Assembly: GCF_000466985.1 (NCBI RefSeq)
Contig: NZ_BATC01000014.1
Location: 1-49,633 of the forward strand
From: Brevundimonas abyssalis TAR-001
GTDB taxonomy: Bacteria; Pseudomonadota; Alphaproteobacteria; Caulobacterales; Caulobacteraceae
DNA: 49,633 nucleotides
Direction of reading: 5' to 3'
The translations under genes and the position numbers were made by a program. Positions 7,785 to 18,242 of the stretch are shown in pieces. Each line of letters opens with the position of its first letter. The stretch's first letter is position 1. The notes beneath the pieces were generated by a model that was not told where the DNA came from, did no database searches, and was given only the letters and a program-made list of their open reading frames with translations.

Positions 7785-8705
7785 TCAGCCGACCTGGGCC
7801 AGTTCCGGGACGCGGGTGACCTCGCGCCAGGCGTGGGGCGCGGCCAGAAGGGCGCGGACCAGCTGGTTGTTCAGGGCGTGGCCCGCCTTGACCCCTTCGT
7901 AGCGGCCCAGCAGGGGCGCGCCCAGCACATAGAGGTCGCCGATGGCGTCCAGCGCCTTGTGCTTGACGAACTCGCGCTCCATCCGAAGCCCGCCGGGGTT
8001 CAGGATGGTGTCGCCGTCGATGACCACGGCGTTCTCCAGGCTGCCGCCACGGGCCAGGCCGGCGCGGCGCAGGGCCTCGACCTCATGGGCGAAGCCGAAG
8101 GTGCGCGCGGCCATGATCTGGTCGCGGAAGGTGGCCTCGTCGACCACGAAGTCCACCACCTGATTGCCGATGACCCTGGAGTCGAAGTCGATCTCGAAGC
8201 GCATCTCGTAGCGGTCGCAGGGCAGCAGGGCGGCGCGCTTGTCGTCCTCCTCCACCACGATGGGCTCGAGGATCTCGATGTAGCGGACCGGGGCCAGCTG
8301 ACGGCGGAAGCCCGCGCGGTCCAGAAGCTGGACGAACGGCAGGGCCGAGCCGTCCAGGATGGGCAGTTCGGGGCCGTCGACCTCGACGATGACGTTGGAG
8401 ACGCCCAGGGCTGCGAAGGCCGCCATCAGGTGTTCGATGGTGGACAGGCGCACGCCGTCGGCGTTCTCGATCATGGTGTTCAGTCGCGCCTCGACCACCG
8501 CTTCGCCCGACACCGGGATGCGGTTGTCGCGGTCGGTGACGTCGGTGCGCACGAAGACGACGCCCGTGCCCGTGGGGGCCGAGCGGATGGCCAGACGCAC
8601 GCGCTCGCCCGAATGCACGCCCACACCCGCGCAGATGGCGGGCGCGCTGAGCGTGCGTTCGTGATGATCGTCGCGTCCAAACAAATCGAGATACCCGTAA
8701 TGCAA
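7785..8705 (-). CDS. lpxC: UDP-3-O-acyl-N-acetylglucosamine deacetylase
   Basis: The first committed enzyme of lipid A synthesis, a zinc amidase. At 306 residues it has family length. Zinc-site residues are in STIEHLMAAF (His92) and EFVKHKALDAIGDL (His249, Asp253); the C-terminal GHALNNQLVRALLA carries the catalytic His276. The order ftsZ-lpxC is the common end of dcw clusters. The start is unsure: the longest frame begins with TTG at 8705, an in-frame TTG follows at codon 8, no ATG lies before HERTLSAPAICAGVGVHSG, and no clear Shine-Dalgarno is seen. Two adjacent hairpins lie immediately upstream. Confidence 0.93.
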   Translation of the reverse strand: MHYGYLDLFGRDDHHERTLSAPAICAGVGVHSGERVRLAIRSAPTGTGVVFVRTDVTDRDNRIPVSGEAVVEARLNTMIENADGVRLSTIEHLMAAFAALGVSNVIVEVDGPELPILDGSALPFVQLLDRAGFRRQLAPVRYIEILEPIVVEEDDKRAALLPCDRYEMRFEIDFDSRVIGNQVVDFVVDEATFRDQIMAARTFGFAHEVEALRRAGLARGGSLENAVVIDGDTILNPGGLRMEREFVKHKALDAIGDLYVLGAPLLGRYEGVKAGHALNNQLVRALLAAPHAWREVTRVPELAQVG

Positions 8706-8752
8706 CCGTCACAAGACGGTCTGCGCCCCGTCATGCAGTTAATGACGGGGCG
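8705..8752. repeat. Twin hairpins between ftsZ and lpxC
   Basis: ACCGTC-ACAA-GACGGT (8705-8720; perfect 6-bp stem) and CGCCCCGTCAT-N7-ATGACGGGGCG (8724-8752; perfect 11-bp stem) are back to back. Neither has a T-run. They could be the ftsZ terminator or leader structures controlling lpxC. Confidence 0.6.
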
Positions 8753-8837
8753 TCAGAGGGTAAATGAAATCCGGGTTTCGGATTGTTTCGAGCCATCGGG
8801 AAACCCTTGCGCCGCAAGGGATCGCGATGGTTACGAA

Positions 8838-10430
8838 TTAGTTGGCGAGACGGCGCAGGAAGGACGGGATCTCGAGATCGTCGTCGGCCTGGGTCTGCTG
8901 GGGCTCGTCCACGGGCTGGGCCTGATGGGTCGGGCGCATCTGGGGCGCGGCCGGGGCGGGCGCTTCCTGCTGGTAGCTCTGGCTGGTCGGAGAGCGGCGG
9001 CCGCGGCCGAACAGGCTCCATCCGCGCTTGGGCTCCTGGCTTTCGAACAGGCTGTCGTCGGCGTACTGCGCCGGCTGGGCCGGTTGCGGAGCCGGGCGGC
9101 GCACGGGGGCAGGCTCCGGACGACGGTCGAAATACAGGTCGCCCTGCTCGGCGTCCGACGCCTCGTCCTCAAACTCATCGACCGAGGGGTCGACGATGCG
9201 GCCGATGACGCGCTCGGGGTCGGCCGAGGCGGCGGCGGGCTGGGCCTGCCGGATGACGGGGTCGGCGTCAGCCTGCGGCGGGGGCGCCGGGGTCTGGGCG
9301 GCCGGCTGGACCGGTTCACGGGCGTAGGACGGCGTGGCGGGTTCACGGGCCGTCATGGGCTCGTGGCGGGTGGCGGCGGCGTAGCTGGTGGCGGCGGTCG
9401 GCATGACCGGCGCGCGCGGGGTCTCCACCGGACGCTGTTGCGGGGGTTCGATGGACTGGGTGGCTTCCTCGTCCATGCCGGTGGCGACCACCGACACGCG
9501 CAGCTTGCCTTCCAGCGCCGGATCGAAGGCGGCGCCGAAGATGAAGTTGGCGTCCATGTCCACTTCGGCCGAGATGGCGTTGGCGGCTTCGTCCACCTCC
9601 ATCAGGGTCATATCCATGCCGCCGGTGATGTTGACCAGCACGGCCTTGGCGCCCTTCAGGCTGGTTTCGTCGAGCAGGGGGTTGGCGATGGCGTTCTGGG
9701 CGGCCAGCAGGGCGCGGTCCTCGCCCGAGGCCTCGCCGGTGCCCATCATGGCCTTGCCCATTTCGGACATGACCGCGCGCACGTCGGCGAAGTCCAGGTT
9801 GATCAGGCCCGGCAGGATCATCAGGTCGGTGATGGAGCGCACGCCCGAGTGCAGCACCTGGTCCGCCATGCCGAAGGCGTCGGCGAAGGTGGTCTTCTCG
9901 TTGGCGACCCGGAACAGGTTCTGGTTGGGGATGACGATGAGGGTGTCGACGTAGCGCTGCAGCTCCGCGATGCCGGCGTCGGCCAGACGCATGCGGTGGC
10001 GGCCCTCGAAGGTGAAGGGCTTGGTGACCACGCCGACGGTCAGGATGCCGCGATCACGGGCGCATTTGGCGATGACGGGGGCCGCGCCGGTGCCGGTGCC
10101 GCCGCCCATGCCGCCGGTGATGAACACCATGTGAGCGCCTTCCAGGTGCTCGTGGATCTCGTCCACGGACTCCTCGGCGGCGTTCATGCCCACTTCGGGG
10201 TGAGCGCCCGCGCCCAGCCCTTGCGTGATGGTGGCGCCCAGCTGGATGCGACGGTCGGTCTTGGCGAACGACAGATGCTGCGCGTCGGTGTTGGCCACGA
10301 CGAACTCGACCCCTTCGAGGCCGGCGTCGATCATGTTGTTGACGGCGTTGCCGCCGGCTCCGCCGACACCGAACACGACGATGCGGGGCTTGAGTTCAGT
10401 GTGTTGCGGCTTGACCAGCGACAGCGACAT
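8838..10430 (-). CDS. ftsZ: Cell division GTPase FtsZ
   Basis: The tubulin-like GTPase that forms the division ring. From the ATG at 10430 it is 530 residues. The nucleotide-binding region has [13 protein letters not shown] (21-33) and the G-box GGGTGTG (109-115), with the T7 loop [10 protein letters not shown]. The GTPase body ends near 330 and is followed by a long P/A/Q-rich disordered linker of about 185 residues, characteristic of Caulobacterales. The conserved C-terminal peptide [10 protein letters not shown] lies in the last 15 residues and binds FtsA and other partners. Although in the dcw cluster, it is separated from ftsA by a TonB receptor gene with its own terminator, so ftsZ must use the promoter at about 10440-10560. 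Confidence 0.97.
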   Translation of the reverse strand: MSLSLVKPQHTELKPRIVVFGVGGAGGNAVNNMIDAGLEGVEFVVANTDAQHLSFAKTDRRIQLGATITQGLGAGAHPEVGMNAAEESVDEIHEHLEGAHMVFITGGMGGGTGTGAAPVIAKCARDRGILTVGVVTKPFTFEGRHRMRLADAGIAELQRYVDTLIVIPNQNLFRVANEKTTFADAFGMADQVLHSGVRSITDLMILPGLINLDFADVRAVMSEMGKAMMGTGEASGEDRALLAAQNAIANPLLDETSLKGAKAVLVNITGGMDMTLMEVDEAANAISAEVDMDANFIFGAAFDPALEGKLRVSVVATGMDEEATQSIEPPQQRPVETPRAPVMPTAATSYAAATRHEPMTAREPATPSYAREPVQPAAQTPAPPPQADADPVIRQAQPAAASADPERVIGRIVDPSVDEFEDEASDAEQGDLYFDRRPEPAPVRRPAPQPAQPAQYADDSLFESQEPKRGWSLFGRGRRSPTSQSYQQEAPAPAAPQMRPTHQAQPVDEPQQTQADDDLEIPSFLRRLAN

Positions 10431-10485
10431 GTTCGTTTCGACCTTCCGACCCGTTTGTCCGGGACCCTGCGCGACACACCCCCGC

Positions 10486-10561
10486 GAATCACATGGGTCC
10501 GAACCCTGCGTTAATGAAAGAACCATCAACGTTAAGAGATGGTTACCCCCTAGCCTGAGTC
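10486..10561 (-). promoter_or_regulatory. ftsZ control region: CtrA-like box and two GANTC sites
   Basis: Read toward ftsZ, GTAA-CCATCTC-TTAAC (10531-10546) matches TTAA-N7-TTAAC with one mismatch. GAATC (10486-10490) and GAGTC (10557-10561) are CcrM methylation sites on either side. In Caulobacter crescentus, ftsZ is known to be controlled by CtrA and by GANTC methylation; the same logic here is inferred from the motifs. Confidence 0.6.
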
Positions 10562-10613
10562 GGTGAATTGGAAAGGCCTTTCGGCGTTCCCCGAACCCTT
10601 GCCCACAAAAGAA

Positions 10614-10641
10614 AAAGGGCGGCCCCGAAGGGCCGCCCTTT
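10614..10641 (-). terminator. Rho-independent terminator of the TonB receptor gene
   Basis: A perfect 12-bp stem AAAGGGCGGCCC / GGGCCGCCCTTT with loop TTCG as read on the minus strand, followed there by TTTTTCTTTT (stem T's included). It lies 22 nt past the receptor stop and upstream of the ftsZ control region. Confidence 0.9.
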
Positions 10642-10662
10642 CCCGTTTCGGATCAGCAGATC

Positions 10663-13600
10663 CTACCAGAGGCGGTAGTTCATGCCGATGAAGAAGCGAC
10701 GACCGAAGGCGTCGAACTGGTTGTAGAGCGTCGTGCCCAGCCAGGGGTGCTGGCTGTTGTCGAACGCGTTCACAACACCGGCCCGCAGGGAAACGTCGTC
10801 GTTCACGTTCCACCGGACGGTGAAGTCGTGACGGGCGAAGTCGCCGGTGTCGAGCTCGGAGGCCGGACGGCTGTCCGGGTTGTTCACGAAGGTCGACGGG
10901 CGAACCATGTGCTGGGCGGTCTGCCAGTCCATGGTCCAGTTCACGCTCCAGGTGTCGTTCGGCGTGTAGGTCAGCGACGAGGTCAGACGGACACGCGGGT
11001 AGTAGAGGTTGCCCGACAGGACCGTGGCGTCGGTCGGATCGTCCGTGTTGGTGTACTGCTCCTGCTTGAGCAGCCACAGACCACCCAGACGGTAGCTGAG
11101 GCGGCCCCAGTCGCGGCCGAGCCAGTCGTAGGTGTCGATCGCGTAGTTGACCGCGAAGTCCAGACCTTCGGTCTCCAGGGCGGCGTAGTTGAGCGAGCCT
11201 GGATGAAGCCGCCGATCGGATCCCCGGTGGGGGCGCCGACGCCGAACGGAATGCTCGGGTTGTTGCGGAAGATCGTGTTGCAGGCCGCGGTGTTGAGCGT
11301 CGCACCGTTGACGCAGTTGGTGGCCGCGACCGCCGCCGACACCGAGGCGATCACGTCAGTGACCTCGATGCTGTAGTAGTCCAGCACGATCGACAGGTTG
11401 TTGATGAAGCGGGGCTGCAGGATCACCGAGAAGGTGAAGCTTTCCGACTCTTCCGGCTCCAGGAACGGGTTGCCCGCGTTCACACCCGCGATGCCCGAAG
11501 TATAGGCGGGCAGGTAGGCGTTGGGGGCCGACTCGTCGGTCCAGTTGAACTGACCGCCGAACCCGTACTGCTGAGCGAGGAGCTCGCAGTTCTGGATGCG
11601 GTTGGTGCGCTCCTCGGCCGTGCGGTTCGGCGAAGCGATCTGCCGGGTGTCGCAGGGATCGACCACGCCGTTCCAGAAGGTCTGGGTGGCCGGGGAGAAG
11701 TTCTCGCCCAGGTTCGGCACGCGGATCGAGGTGTTGAAGCTGGAGCGGAAGGCGATGTCCCGGATGGGACGATAGACCAGGTTCACGCCCCAGGTCTCGA
11801 TCTCACCGACGGTGGTGTAGTCCGAGAAGCGGTACGAACCGCTGATCTCGGCGTACTCACCCAGGAACGAGTCGCGCATCAGCGGCACCGAGATTTCGGT
11901 GAAGACCTCGTCGCTGCTGTACTCGGCGCCCAGGAAGTCGGGGCCGGTGTTCAGGAACAGGAAACGACCGGCGGTGCTGGCGTCACGGCCGACACCCTCG
12001 GTGTATTCCTTGCGGTACTCATAGCCCAGGGCCATGCCGATCGGGCCGGCGCCCCAGAAGTCCCACAGCTGGCCGGCGATGCGGGCCATGCCCTGGTGCT
12101 GCTTGTTGGTCTGGGTCACGTCCAGGAAGGCGCTGGAATAGGCCAGGCCCTCTTCAGACTGGTTGCCCGCGCCGAAGATGTTCAGCGGAACGCACTCGTC
12201 GATCGACTGCTGACCGTAAGCCGTGTCGCGGATGTCGCCGCCACGGAAGTAGTCCACCAGTTGGCCGTTCGGGGCGCCTTGGGCGTCCAGCAGGCTTACG
12301 CGGCAGACGATGGCGCCGGGCGTGCCCATGACGCCCGCGGTGTCGACCACGGCGTCGGCCGACCACTGGAAGCGCTGGACGTCCAGGCCGTACTCCAGGT
12401 TCTGGTTGTCCACCTCACCGTAGGTGTAGCCGATGTCCCAGTTGACGTTGTTCACGAAGGCCAGGCGATCGAAGGTGCCCTCGAAGCCGCCCACGAAGCG
12501 GGTGACTTCGCGGGTGTTCTCCTGGAAGCGCTCAGGACCGAACATGGTGTGCTGCGCGTAGGGCGCGGCCACGAAACCCAGAACCGGAGCAGGCGCATCC
12601 GCGGTCGGCGGGCCATAGACCGGCACAACGTTGGCGGCGATGGCATCCTTCACCGCCTGGGGCAGGAAGGCGTTGTCCGAGTAGCGCAGGTCGAACTGCG
12701 ACGAGGCGCGCAGGATGCTGGCCGAGTTCGGACCGTAGGTGTTGTCCCACAGGTTGACGGTGAAGAAGCTCGGCTGACCGATGAAGTTGGCTTCTTCGGT
12801 GACGAACTTGGCTTCGAAGAAAGCCCGCACGTTCGGGGTCAGGTCGAAGTTGAGGCCGGCCTGGTAACGCTGGGACTCCATCTCCGGGTACTGCGAGAAC
12901 AGCGAGAAGTCCGCCGGGTTCACGCCGTCGCCGCCCACGTTGAACGGACGGTTGATGCCGGTGTTGCCCACGCGGGTGCCGAAATTGGCCAGACGGGCGC
13001 CGCCGCCTTCATACCAGAAGGTGCGGCCGGGGGTGACGGCGAAACAGTTGGTGTTGTTGGTCAGGCCGGCGCACTGGACGTGAGCCACGTTCGGATTGCT
13101 GGTCGGGCTGGCCTGCTGGCCGCCGAACAGGGTCGTCTGACCCCAGCGCGGACGATCGAGGCGGTTCAGGTTGAAGAACACGCCCTGGTCGATGATGCCG
13201 TCGGAAGGCATCGCGGTCGGATCCGCGTCCAGGCCCAGCACCAGCGGCGCACGGTCCAGCCAGGGCAGGTCGAACGAGTTGACTTCGTCGTTCAGCTCAT
13301 ACTCGGCGTGCAGATAGACGTTCAGGCGGTCGTCCAGGAAGTTGCGGCCGGCCAGCATGGAGATGCGCTGCGAATACCGGTCGTTGCGGCTGGCGATCTC
13401 GCTGATGTTGGCGTCGATCTCCAGACCTTCGAAGTCGTCGCGAAGGATGAAGTTCAGCACGCCCGACACGGCGTCGGCGCCGTAGATGGACGAGGCGCCG
13501 CCGGTGACGATCTCGATGTTCTCGATCAGCAGACGGGGAACGGTCGACACGTCGACCGACAGCGAGCCGGCCGAAGAGCCGACGTGGCGGCGGCCGTCGA

Positions 13601-13967
13601 TGAGGGTCAGGGTGCGGCCCGTGCCCAGGCTGCGGAGGTTGGCGAATTCCAGACCCAGGGCGTTCAGGACCGAACCGGTGTTGTCGGTCGGGACGCGCGA
13701 GTTCATCAGGGCCGGGATGGTCGCCAGATAGTCGATCATCGTGGTCTGGCCGGTTTCCAGAACCTCATCGCGGCTCACCTGGATCAGCGGCGTCGGGGCG
13801 TTCACCGGGTCACGACGGATCAGCGAGCCCGTGATGACGATCTCTTCGACCGTGGTGGCATCTTGTTCAGATGCGGGCGGTGCGTCCTGGGCGAGACCCG
13901 GCGACGCGAGCGCGAAAGCGGTCGCGAAGGCCGTGCTGCCGAGGAGCAGTTTGCGATTTATCTTCAT
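10663..13967 (-). CDS. TonB-dependent outer-membrane receptor (frame break near 11195)
   Basis: About 1,101 residues after repair. Residues 1-26 are a signal peptide (FALASPGLA). A TonB-box-like EEIVITGSLI (41-50) precedes the plug domain, with LRSLGTGRTLTLIDGRRHVG and VTGGASSIYGADAVSGVLNF. The rest is a large beta-barrel of the oar-like, roughly 1,000-residue class common in Caulobacterales and Sphingomonadales. Near 11195 the frame slips; adding one G (CAGGCTCG to CAGGGCTCG) restores GGFIQGSLNYAALETEGLDF and connects to the barrel end (LGTTLYNQF...FFIGMNYRLW) with an aromatic last residue. It imports a siderophore, glycan or similar ligand using TonB energy; the ligand is unknown. Its position between ftsA and ftsZ is unusual. 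A strong terminator follows. Confidence 0.9.
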
Positions 13968-14173
13968 GGTTTAACCCGAGCTCAGCTGATGTGGAACACA
14001 GACAGGCGCCGCAATCGGCTGATGCGCCCCCTAGCGCGACAGTAGCGGCGATTGGCGCTCGGGCAAGCATTGAGGCGACTTCGCGGCGAACTGGCGTCGG
14101 TAATGTTACAATCTCGCCACAGTCCCGCAACAGTCGGCCGCAATCCGGGCGGGAAACGGGATGATCTTGCGCG

Positions 14174-15496
14174 TCAGAGATTCTCGCGCAGCCAGCCTGC
14201 GGCGCGGGCGATGAAGCCGCCGGAATGGACGCGGGGGGCGTCGGCGGCGCTGAGCTGACGCGACATCAGCTTGCGGGCCGAGACGGATTCGCGCGGGCCG
14301 TAGGCGGCGCGCAGCAGGACGCCGGCGGCCGAGCAGAAGGCGGGACCCGAGGCGGCGTCGGCCAGGTGGGGCGCGCGCTGGGGACGGCCCAGACGCACCG
14401 GGCGGTCAAACACGCGGACGGCCAGTTCGCGCACGCCGTTCAGCTGGCTGGCGCCGCCGGTCAGGACCACGCCCGTGCCGGGCTCGAGCCCGGGGCCGGA
14501 CGCCCTCAGACGGTCGCGCAGCAGCTCCAGCGTCTCTTCCACGCGCGGGGCGATGACGGTCTTGAGCATGGCGCGGGGAACGATGACGGGACCGGCGGAG
14601 GCGTCCTCGCCGCGCGGCGGGGCCTCCAGCATCTCGCGGTCCTCGTTGGGCGAGGCCATGGCCGAACCGTGCAGGGTCTTGAGTCGCTCGGCGCCCGCCT
14701 TGGAAGTCGACAGGCCGCGGGCGATGTCCGAGGTGACATGCTCGCCGCCCACGTTGAGGCTTTCCACGTGCAGCAGGCTGCCTCCACCCCAGACGGCGGC
14801 GGAGGTGGAGCCCCCGCCCATGTCGATGGCGACGCAGCCCAGATCCATCTCGTCCTCCTCCAGCGCCGCCAGCGAGGCGGTGACGGGGGCGGCGGCGACG
14901 CCCTGGAGATCCAGGTGGGCCAGCTCGAGGCAATGGCTGAGGGTGGCGAAGACGCCTTCGGCCATGGAGACCACCAGCAGATCGAGGCCCAGGGAGGCGC
15001 CGCGCATGGCGCGCGGGTCGCGCACGCCACGGGAGCCGTCCACCGACCAGGCGACGGGCAGGACGTGGATGGGGCGGCGGTTCGGCAGGCGAATCTGGGC
15101 CAGGGCGGTGGCGATGGCGCGGGCCAGGTCGGCGTCGCCGACGGGATTGGCGCCCAGCGAGACGCGGGCCTGCACCCGGTGGCTGGCGGTCTGGCCGATG
15201 GCGGTGGAGACGATGACGCCCGAAACCGGGGCCCCGGCCGCCCGCTCGGCGCGCTCGACGGCGTGACCGATGGCCTGGGCCGCCTCATCCATGTTGACGA
15301 TGGAGCCGCCCTTGATGCCGCGCGACTGGACGTGGCTGGCGCCCGCCACGCGCACGGTGCGGTCAGCGTGACGCACGCCCTCGGGCTTCATGATGAAGCA
15401 GGCGATCTTGGAGTGGCCCAGGTCCAGCGCGGCCACCACCGGCGCGCGGTTGTGGGCGCCCATGGCCTGACCGGATTCGTTTCGATCTCGCGACAT
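14174..15496 (-). CDS. ftsA: Cell division protein FtsA
   Basis: A 440-residue actin-fold protein that tethers FtsZ to the membrane. It begins APVVAALDLGHSKIACFI (phosphate-1 motif region) and contains VAIDMGGGSTSAAVW (phosphate 2) and VVLTGGASQLNGV (adenosine motif). The C-terminal amphipathic helix GGFIARAAGWLRENL is the membrane-targeting sequence. A strong ribosome site, GGGGGAGGG, lies 4 nt before the ATG. It starts 12 nt after ftsQ and is surely co-transcribed with it. The 206-bp gap after it holds the promoter region of the TonB receptor, and no convincing terminator is seen there. Confidence 0.96.
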   Translation of the reverse strand: MSRDRNESGQAMGAHNRAPVVAALDLGHSKIACFIMKPEGVRHADRTVRVAGASHVQSRGIKGGSIVNMDEAAQAIGHAVERAERAAGAPVSGVIVSTAIGQTASHRVQARVSLGANPVGDADLARAIATALAQIRLPNRRPIHVLPVAWSVDGSRGVRDPRAMRGASLGLDLLVVSMAEGVFATLSHCLELAHLDLQGVAAAPVTASLAALEEDEMDLGCVAIDMGGGSTSAAVWGGGSLLHVESLNVGGEHVTSDIARGLSTSKAGAERLKTLHGSAMASPNEDREMLEAPPRGEDASAGPVIVPRAMLKTVIAPRVEETLELLRDRLRASGPGLEPGTGVVLTGGASQLNGVRELAVRVFDRPVRLGRPQRAPHLADAASGPAFCSAAGVLLRAAYGPRESVSARKLMSRQLSAADAPRVHSGGFIARAAGWLRENL

Positions 15497-15508
15497 GACG
15501 CCCTCCCC

Positions 15509-16393
15509 CTAGGCTTCGCCGGTCGGCTGCACGGCCACGGCGTCGGGAGCGCGAAGATCCACGCGCTCGAAGCCGAGGTCGAGCAGACGCTCGCGCTGGT
15601 CCATGGAGTCCAGCTGGATGAGGGCCGCCTCCTGATTGGTCGCGGGCAGCTGGATGACGCCGCCGTTGCGGAGCCGCACGTCCCAGCGCCGCTCGTCCAC
15701 GCGGACCAGGGCCTCGACGCGGGTCATCAGGCGCGGACGCTGGCGCAGCAGGGGCAGGATGTCCGAGGCGGCCTCGGCTGCGCCCGTCCCCACCACCAGC
15801 GGCAGGCGCGGATAGCGGCCCGGGTCGGCGCCGGGGATCACCTGTCCGGTGCTGTCCACCACATAGTTGCGGCCGCCCGTCTGCCAGACGGCCAGGCGGT
15901 CATGTTCGGTCACGGCCACGACGACCGTGTCGGGCAGCAGGCGCACCACGCGCGCCGAGCGGACCCAGCCCACGTCCTCCACCGAGGCGCGCACGGCGTC
16001 CAGATCGACGGCGGTGATGGGCTGGCCCTGGGTCAGGTCGATGGCGGCCTGGATGGCGGGGCGGGCCTCGTCGGAGGCGCCGGTGATGTGCACGCGGTTC
16101 AGGGCCAGGCCCATACCGGCCAGCTGGTCGTTCACGCCGCTGGAGACGGACGCGCCGATGCGATCGGCGCGCGCGCCTGTGAACAGCACAACGCCCACCA
16201 GCACGACGCCGGCGACGAAGCTGATGATCACCGCGCGGGGCGACAGGTCCAGACGCCCCAGCGCCGCCATCTTGCCGGGCGTCGCGGGTGCGTTGCGCGA
16301 ACCGCCCCGACGCGGCGCCCCTTTCCTGGGAGCGCTCTTTCGGGGGGCCTGATTTGAACTCTGTCGCCGACCGCCGCGCACTACCGCGGGCAT
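15509..16393 (-). CDS. ftsQ: Cell division protein FtsQ
   Basis: A 294-residue bitopic divisome protein. A basic proline-rich cytoplasmic tail (about 1-50) is followed by one membrane segment (about 55-72, [17 protein letters not shown]), a POTRA domain (about 98-170, [18 protein letters not shown]...[22 protein letters not shown]) and the FtsQ beta domain. It links FtsL/FtsB to the early divisome. The start at 16393 is preferred over 16414 because GGAGG lies 7 nt upstream; this overlaps the ddlB end by 13 nt. A CtrA-like box and a GANTC site lie 130-160 nt upstream inside ddlB. Confidence 0.94.
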   Translation of the reverse strand: MPAVVRGGRRQSSNQAPRKSAPRKGAPRRGGSRNAPATPGKMAALGRLDLSPRAVIISFVAGVVLVGVVLFTGARADRIGASVSSGVNDQLAGMGLALNRVHITGASDEARPAIQAAIDLTQGQPITAVDLDAVRASVEDVGWVRSARVVRLLPDTVVVAVTEHDRLAVWQTGGRNYVVDSTGQVIPGADPGRYPRLPLVVGTGAAEAASDILPLLRQRPRLMTRVEALVRVDERRWDVRLRNGGVIQLPATNQEAALIQLDSMDQRERLLDLGFERVDLRAPDAVAVQPTGEA

Positions 16394-17319
16394 GAGGCGT
16401 CCTCCACCATCCACCGAACCAGATCCACATACGCCATTCCGGTGAAGGCGGCCTGCTCGGGTGCGAGCGAGGTCGGCGTCATGCCGGGCTGGGTATTGAC
16501 CTCCAGCAGAACAAGATCGTCGTTAAGATCGTCATAACGAAAGTCCGATCGAGTCACGCCTCGGCAACCCAGTGCGGTGTGCGCACGCTCGGAAATCCGC
16601 AGGGCCGCCTCGAACACGCGGGCCGGCAGATCGGCCGGAAGCACGTGCCGCGACCCGCCCGGCGTGTATTTGGCCTCATAGTCATAGAAGCCCTTGGTGG
16701 GGGTGATGTCGGTCACGGTCAGGGCGCGGGGGCCGGATTTCTCCCCAAGAACCGTCACCGCCAGTTCGTTGCCGGCGATGAACGGCTCGACCATCACCTG
16801 CTCGCCATAGGTCCAGCCGGGCTCGCCCACCTCGGCGACGGGACGGTTCGCGCCCTCGCGCACCAGATAGACGCCGACGGACGAGCCTTCGGCGTTAGGC
16901 TTGATCACATAGGGCGGCGCGATGACATGGCGCGCGGCGACCTCGTGGCGGTCGAACAGACCGCCGCCGGGCACCACGATGCCCGCGGCCCTCAGCACAG
17001 CCTTGGACTTGTCCTTGTCCATGGCCACGGCCGAAGCCAGGACGCCGGAGTGGGTGTAGGGAATCTGCAGGGTCTCGAGGATGCCCTGGACGCAGCCGTC
17101 CTCGCCCCAGACGCCGTGCAGGGCGTTGAACGCCACGTCAGGCTTCAGCTCGGCCAGGACCTGGGCCAGGTCGCGCCCGGCGTCCACGCGGGTGACACGG
17201 GCCGCCTGCCCTTCCAGGGCGTCGGCGCACATGCGGCCGGACGACAGGGAGACCTCCCGTTCGGGCGAGATGCCGCCCATGAGGACGGCGACGTGAAGTT
17301 CCTGGATCGGGCGATTCAT
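16381..17319 (-). CDS. ddlB: D-alanine--D-alanine ligase
   Basis: A 312-residue ATP-grasp ligase that makes the D-Ala-D-Ala dipeptide for peptidoglycan. Landmarks are [17 protein letters not shown] near the N-terminus, [19 protein letters not shown] (substrate and nucleotide-binding region), [15 protein letters not shown], and the metal-binding end [20 protein letters not shown]. Length is normal. It follows murB by 15 nt and overlaps ftsQ, as in other alphaproteobacterial dcw clusters. Its 3' third also carries the presumed ftsQA control sites. Confidence 0.96.
   Translation of the reverse strand: MNRPIQELHVAVLMGGISPEREVSLSSGRMCADALEGQAARVTRVDAGRDLAQVLAELKPDVAFNALHGVWGEDGCVQGILETLQIPYTHSGVLASAVAMDKDKSKAVLRAAGIVVPGGGLFDRHEVAARHVIAPPYVIKPNAEGSSVGVYLVREGANRPVAEVGEPGWTYGEQVMVEPFIAGNELAVTVLGEKSGPRALTVTDITPTKGFYDYEAKYTPGGSRHVLPADLPARVFEAALRISERAHTALGCRGVTRSDFRYDDLNDDLVLLEVNTQPGMTPTSLAPEQAAFTGMAYVDLVRWMVEDASCPR
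16523..16555 (-). promoter_or_regulatory. Candidate ftsQA promoter element (CtrA box plus GANTC) inside ddlB
   Basis: On the minus strand TTAT-GACGATC-TTAAC matches TTAA-N7-TTAAC with one mismatch, 130 nt upstream of ftsQ, and GAGTC (16551-16555) is a CcrM site 13 nt away. In Caulobacter crescentus, ftsQA transcription depends on CtrA through a promoter upstream of ftsQ, so position and motif agree with that precedent. Confidence 0.5.
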
Positions 17320-17334
17320 GGTCGAGCTCCGCGC

Positions 17335-18233
17335 TCAGGCGGGCCGCCCGATGCGCCTGATCTCCCATTGCAGGTCGACGCCGAATTTATCCTTAACGTC
17401 GGCGCGGACCGCCTCGCCCAGACCCTCGATGTCGGCGGCCGTGGCGTCGGCGAAATTGATCATGAAATTGGAATGCAGCTCGCTGAACTTTGCGCCGCCG
17501 AACGCCTTGCCGCGCCAGCCGGCGTCATCGACCAGCTTCCACGAGGAATGCCCCTCGGGGTTCTTGAAGGTGGAGCCGCCGGTCTTTTCGCGGATGGGCT
17601 GGGTGGTCTCGCGCCGCTCGGTGATGGCGGTCATGCGGGCCTGCACCGCCGCCGGGTCGTCGGGACGACCGCGATAGGTGGCCTCGATCCAGATGATGTC
17701 GGCGGGCGCCTCGGAATGGCGATAGGTGTAGCCGAAATCGGCCAGCTGATAGTCGACCCGCTCGCCGGCCCGGTTCAGGCCCCAGGCCGAGACCAGCACG
17801 TCCTTCGTCTCGGCGCCGTAGCAGCCCGCGTTCATGGTCAGGGCGCCGCCGATGGCGCCCGGGATGCCCGCATAGAACTCCAGCCCGGCCACGCCTGCCT
17901 TGGCCGCCGCGCGGGCGACCATGGCGTCCAGGCGCCGGCGCCGGCGGTGACCGTGTCGCCCTCGACCGTCACGCTTCCAAAGGGACGACCGGCCAGACGG
18001 ACGACGACGCCCTCCACGCCGCCGTCGCGGACGATGACGTTGGAGCCCACGCCCAGCACCTGCACCGGGACCGCAGGGTCCAGCGCTTTCAGAAAGTCGG
18101 CCAGATCGTCGGCGTCAGCGGGAATGAACAACACGTCGGCGTTCCCGCCCACCCGGAACCAGGTGTAGGGGCCCAGCGGCTCGTCCCGCAGCAGCTTGCC
18201 GCGCACGGTAGGCAAGGCATCTGTCCAGGCCAT
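17335..18233 (-). CDS. murB: UDP-N-acetylenolpyruvoylglucosamine reductase (frame break near 17937)
   Basis: The FAD/NADPH enzyme that makes UDP-MurNAc. The N-terminal part (from 18233) has [17 protein letters not shown] and [20 protein letters not shown] (FAD binding). The C-terminal part has [28 protein letters not shown] (active-site Ser) and [12 protein letters not shown]. The two parts are in different frames; one base added near 17937 (GGCGCCTGG to GGCGCCCTGG) joins them into a 299-residue protein of normal size. MurB is essential, so the break is almost certainly a sequencing error. It starts 148 nt after murC, separated from it by a perfect inverted repeat. Confidence 0.93.
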
Positions 18234-18242
18234 ACTTAACTC

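Noticed and set aside
7833..10514. 893-residue plus-strand frame over lpxC and ftsZ
   Set aside because: Shadow of two certain minus-strand genes; repetitive G/H/D-rich translation with no motif.
17335..18233. murB, murG, mraY and panD as pseudogenes
   Set aside because: All motifs are preserved on both sides of each break, the genes are essential, and the same single-base error type recurs through the window.
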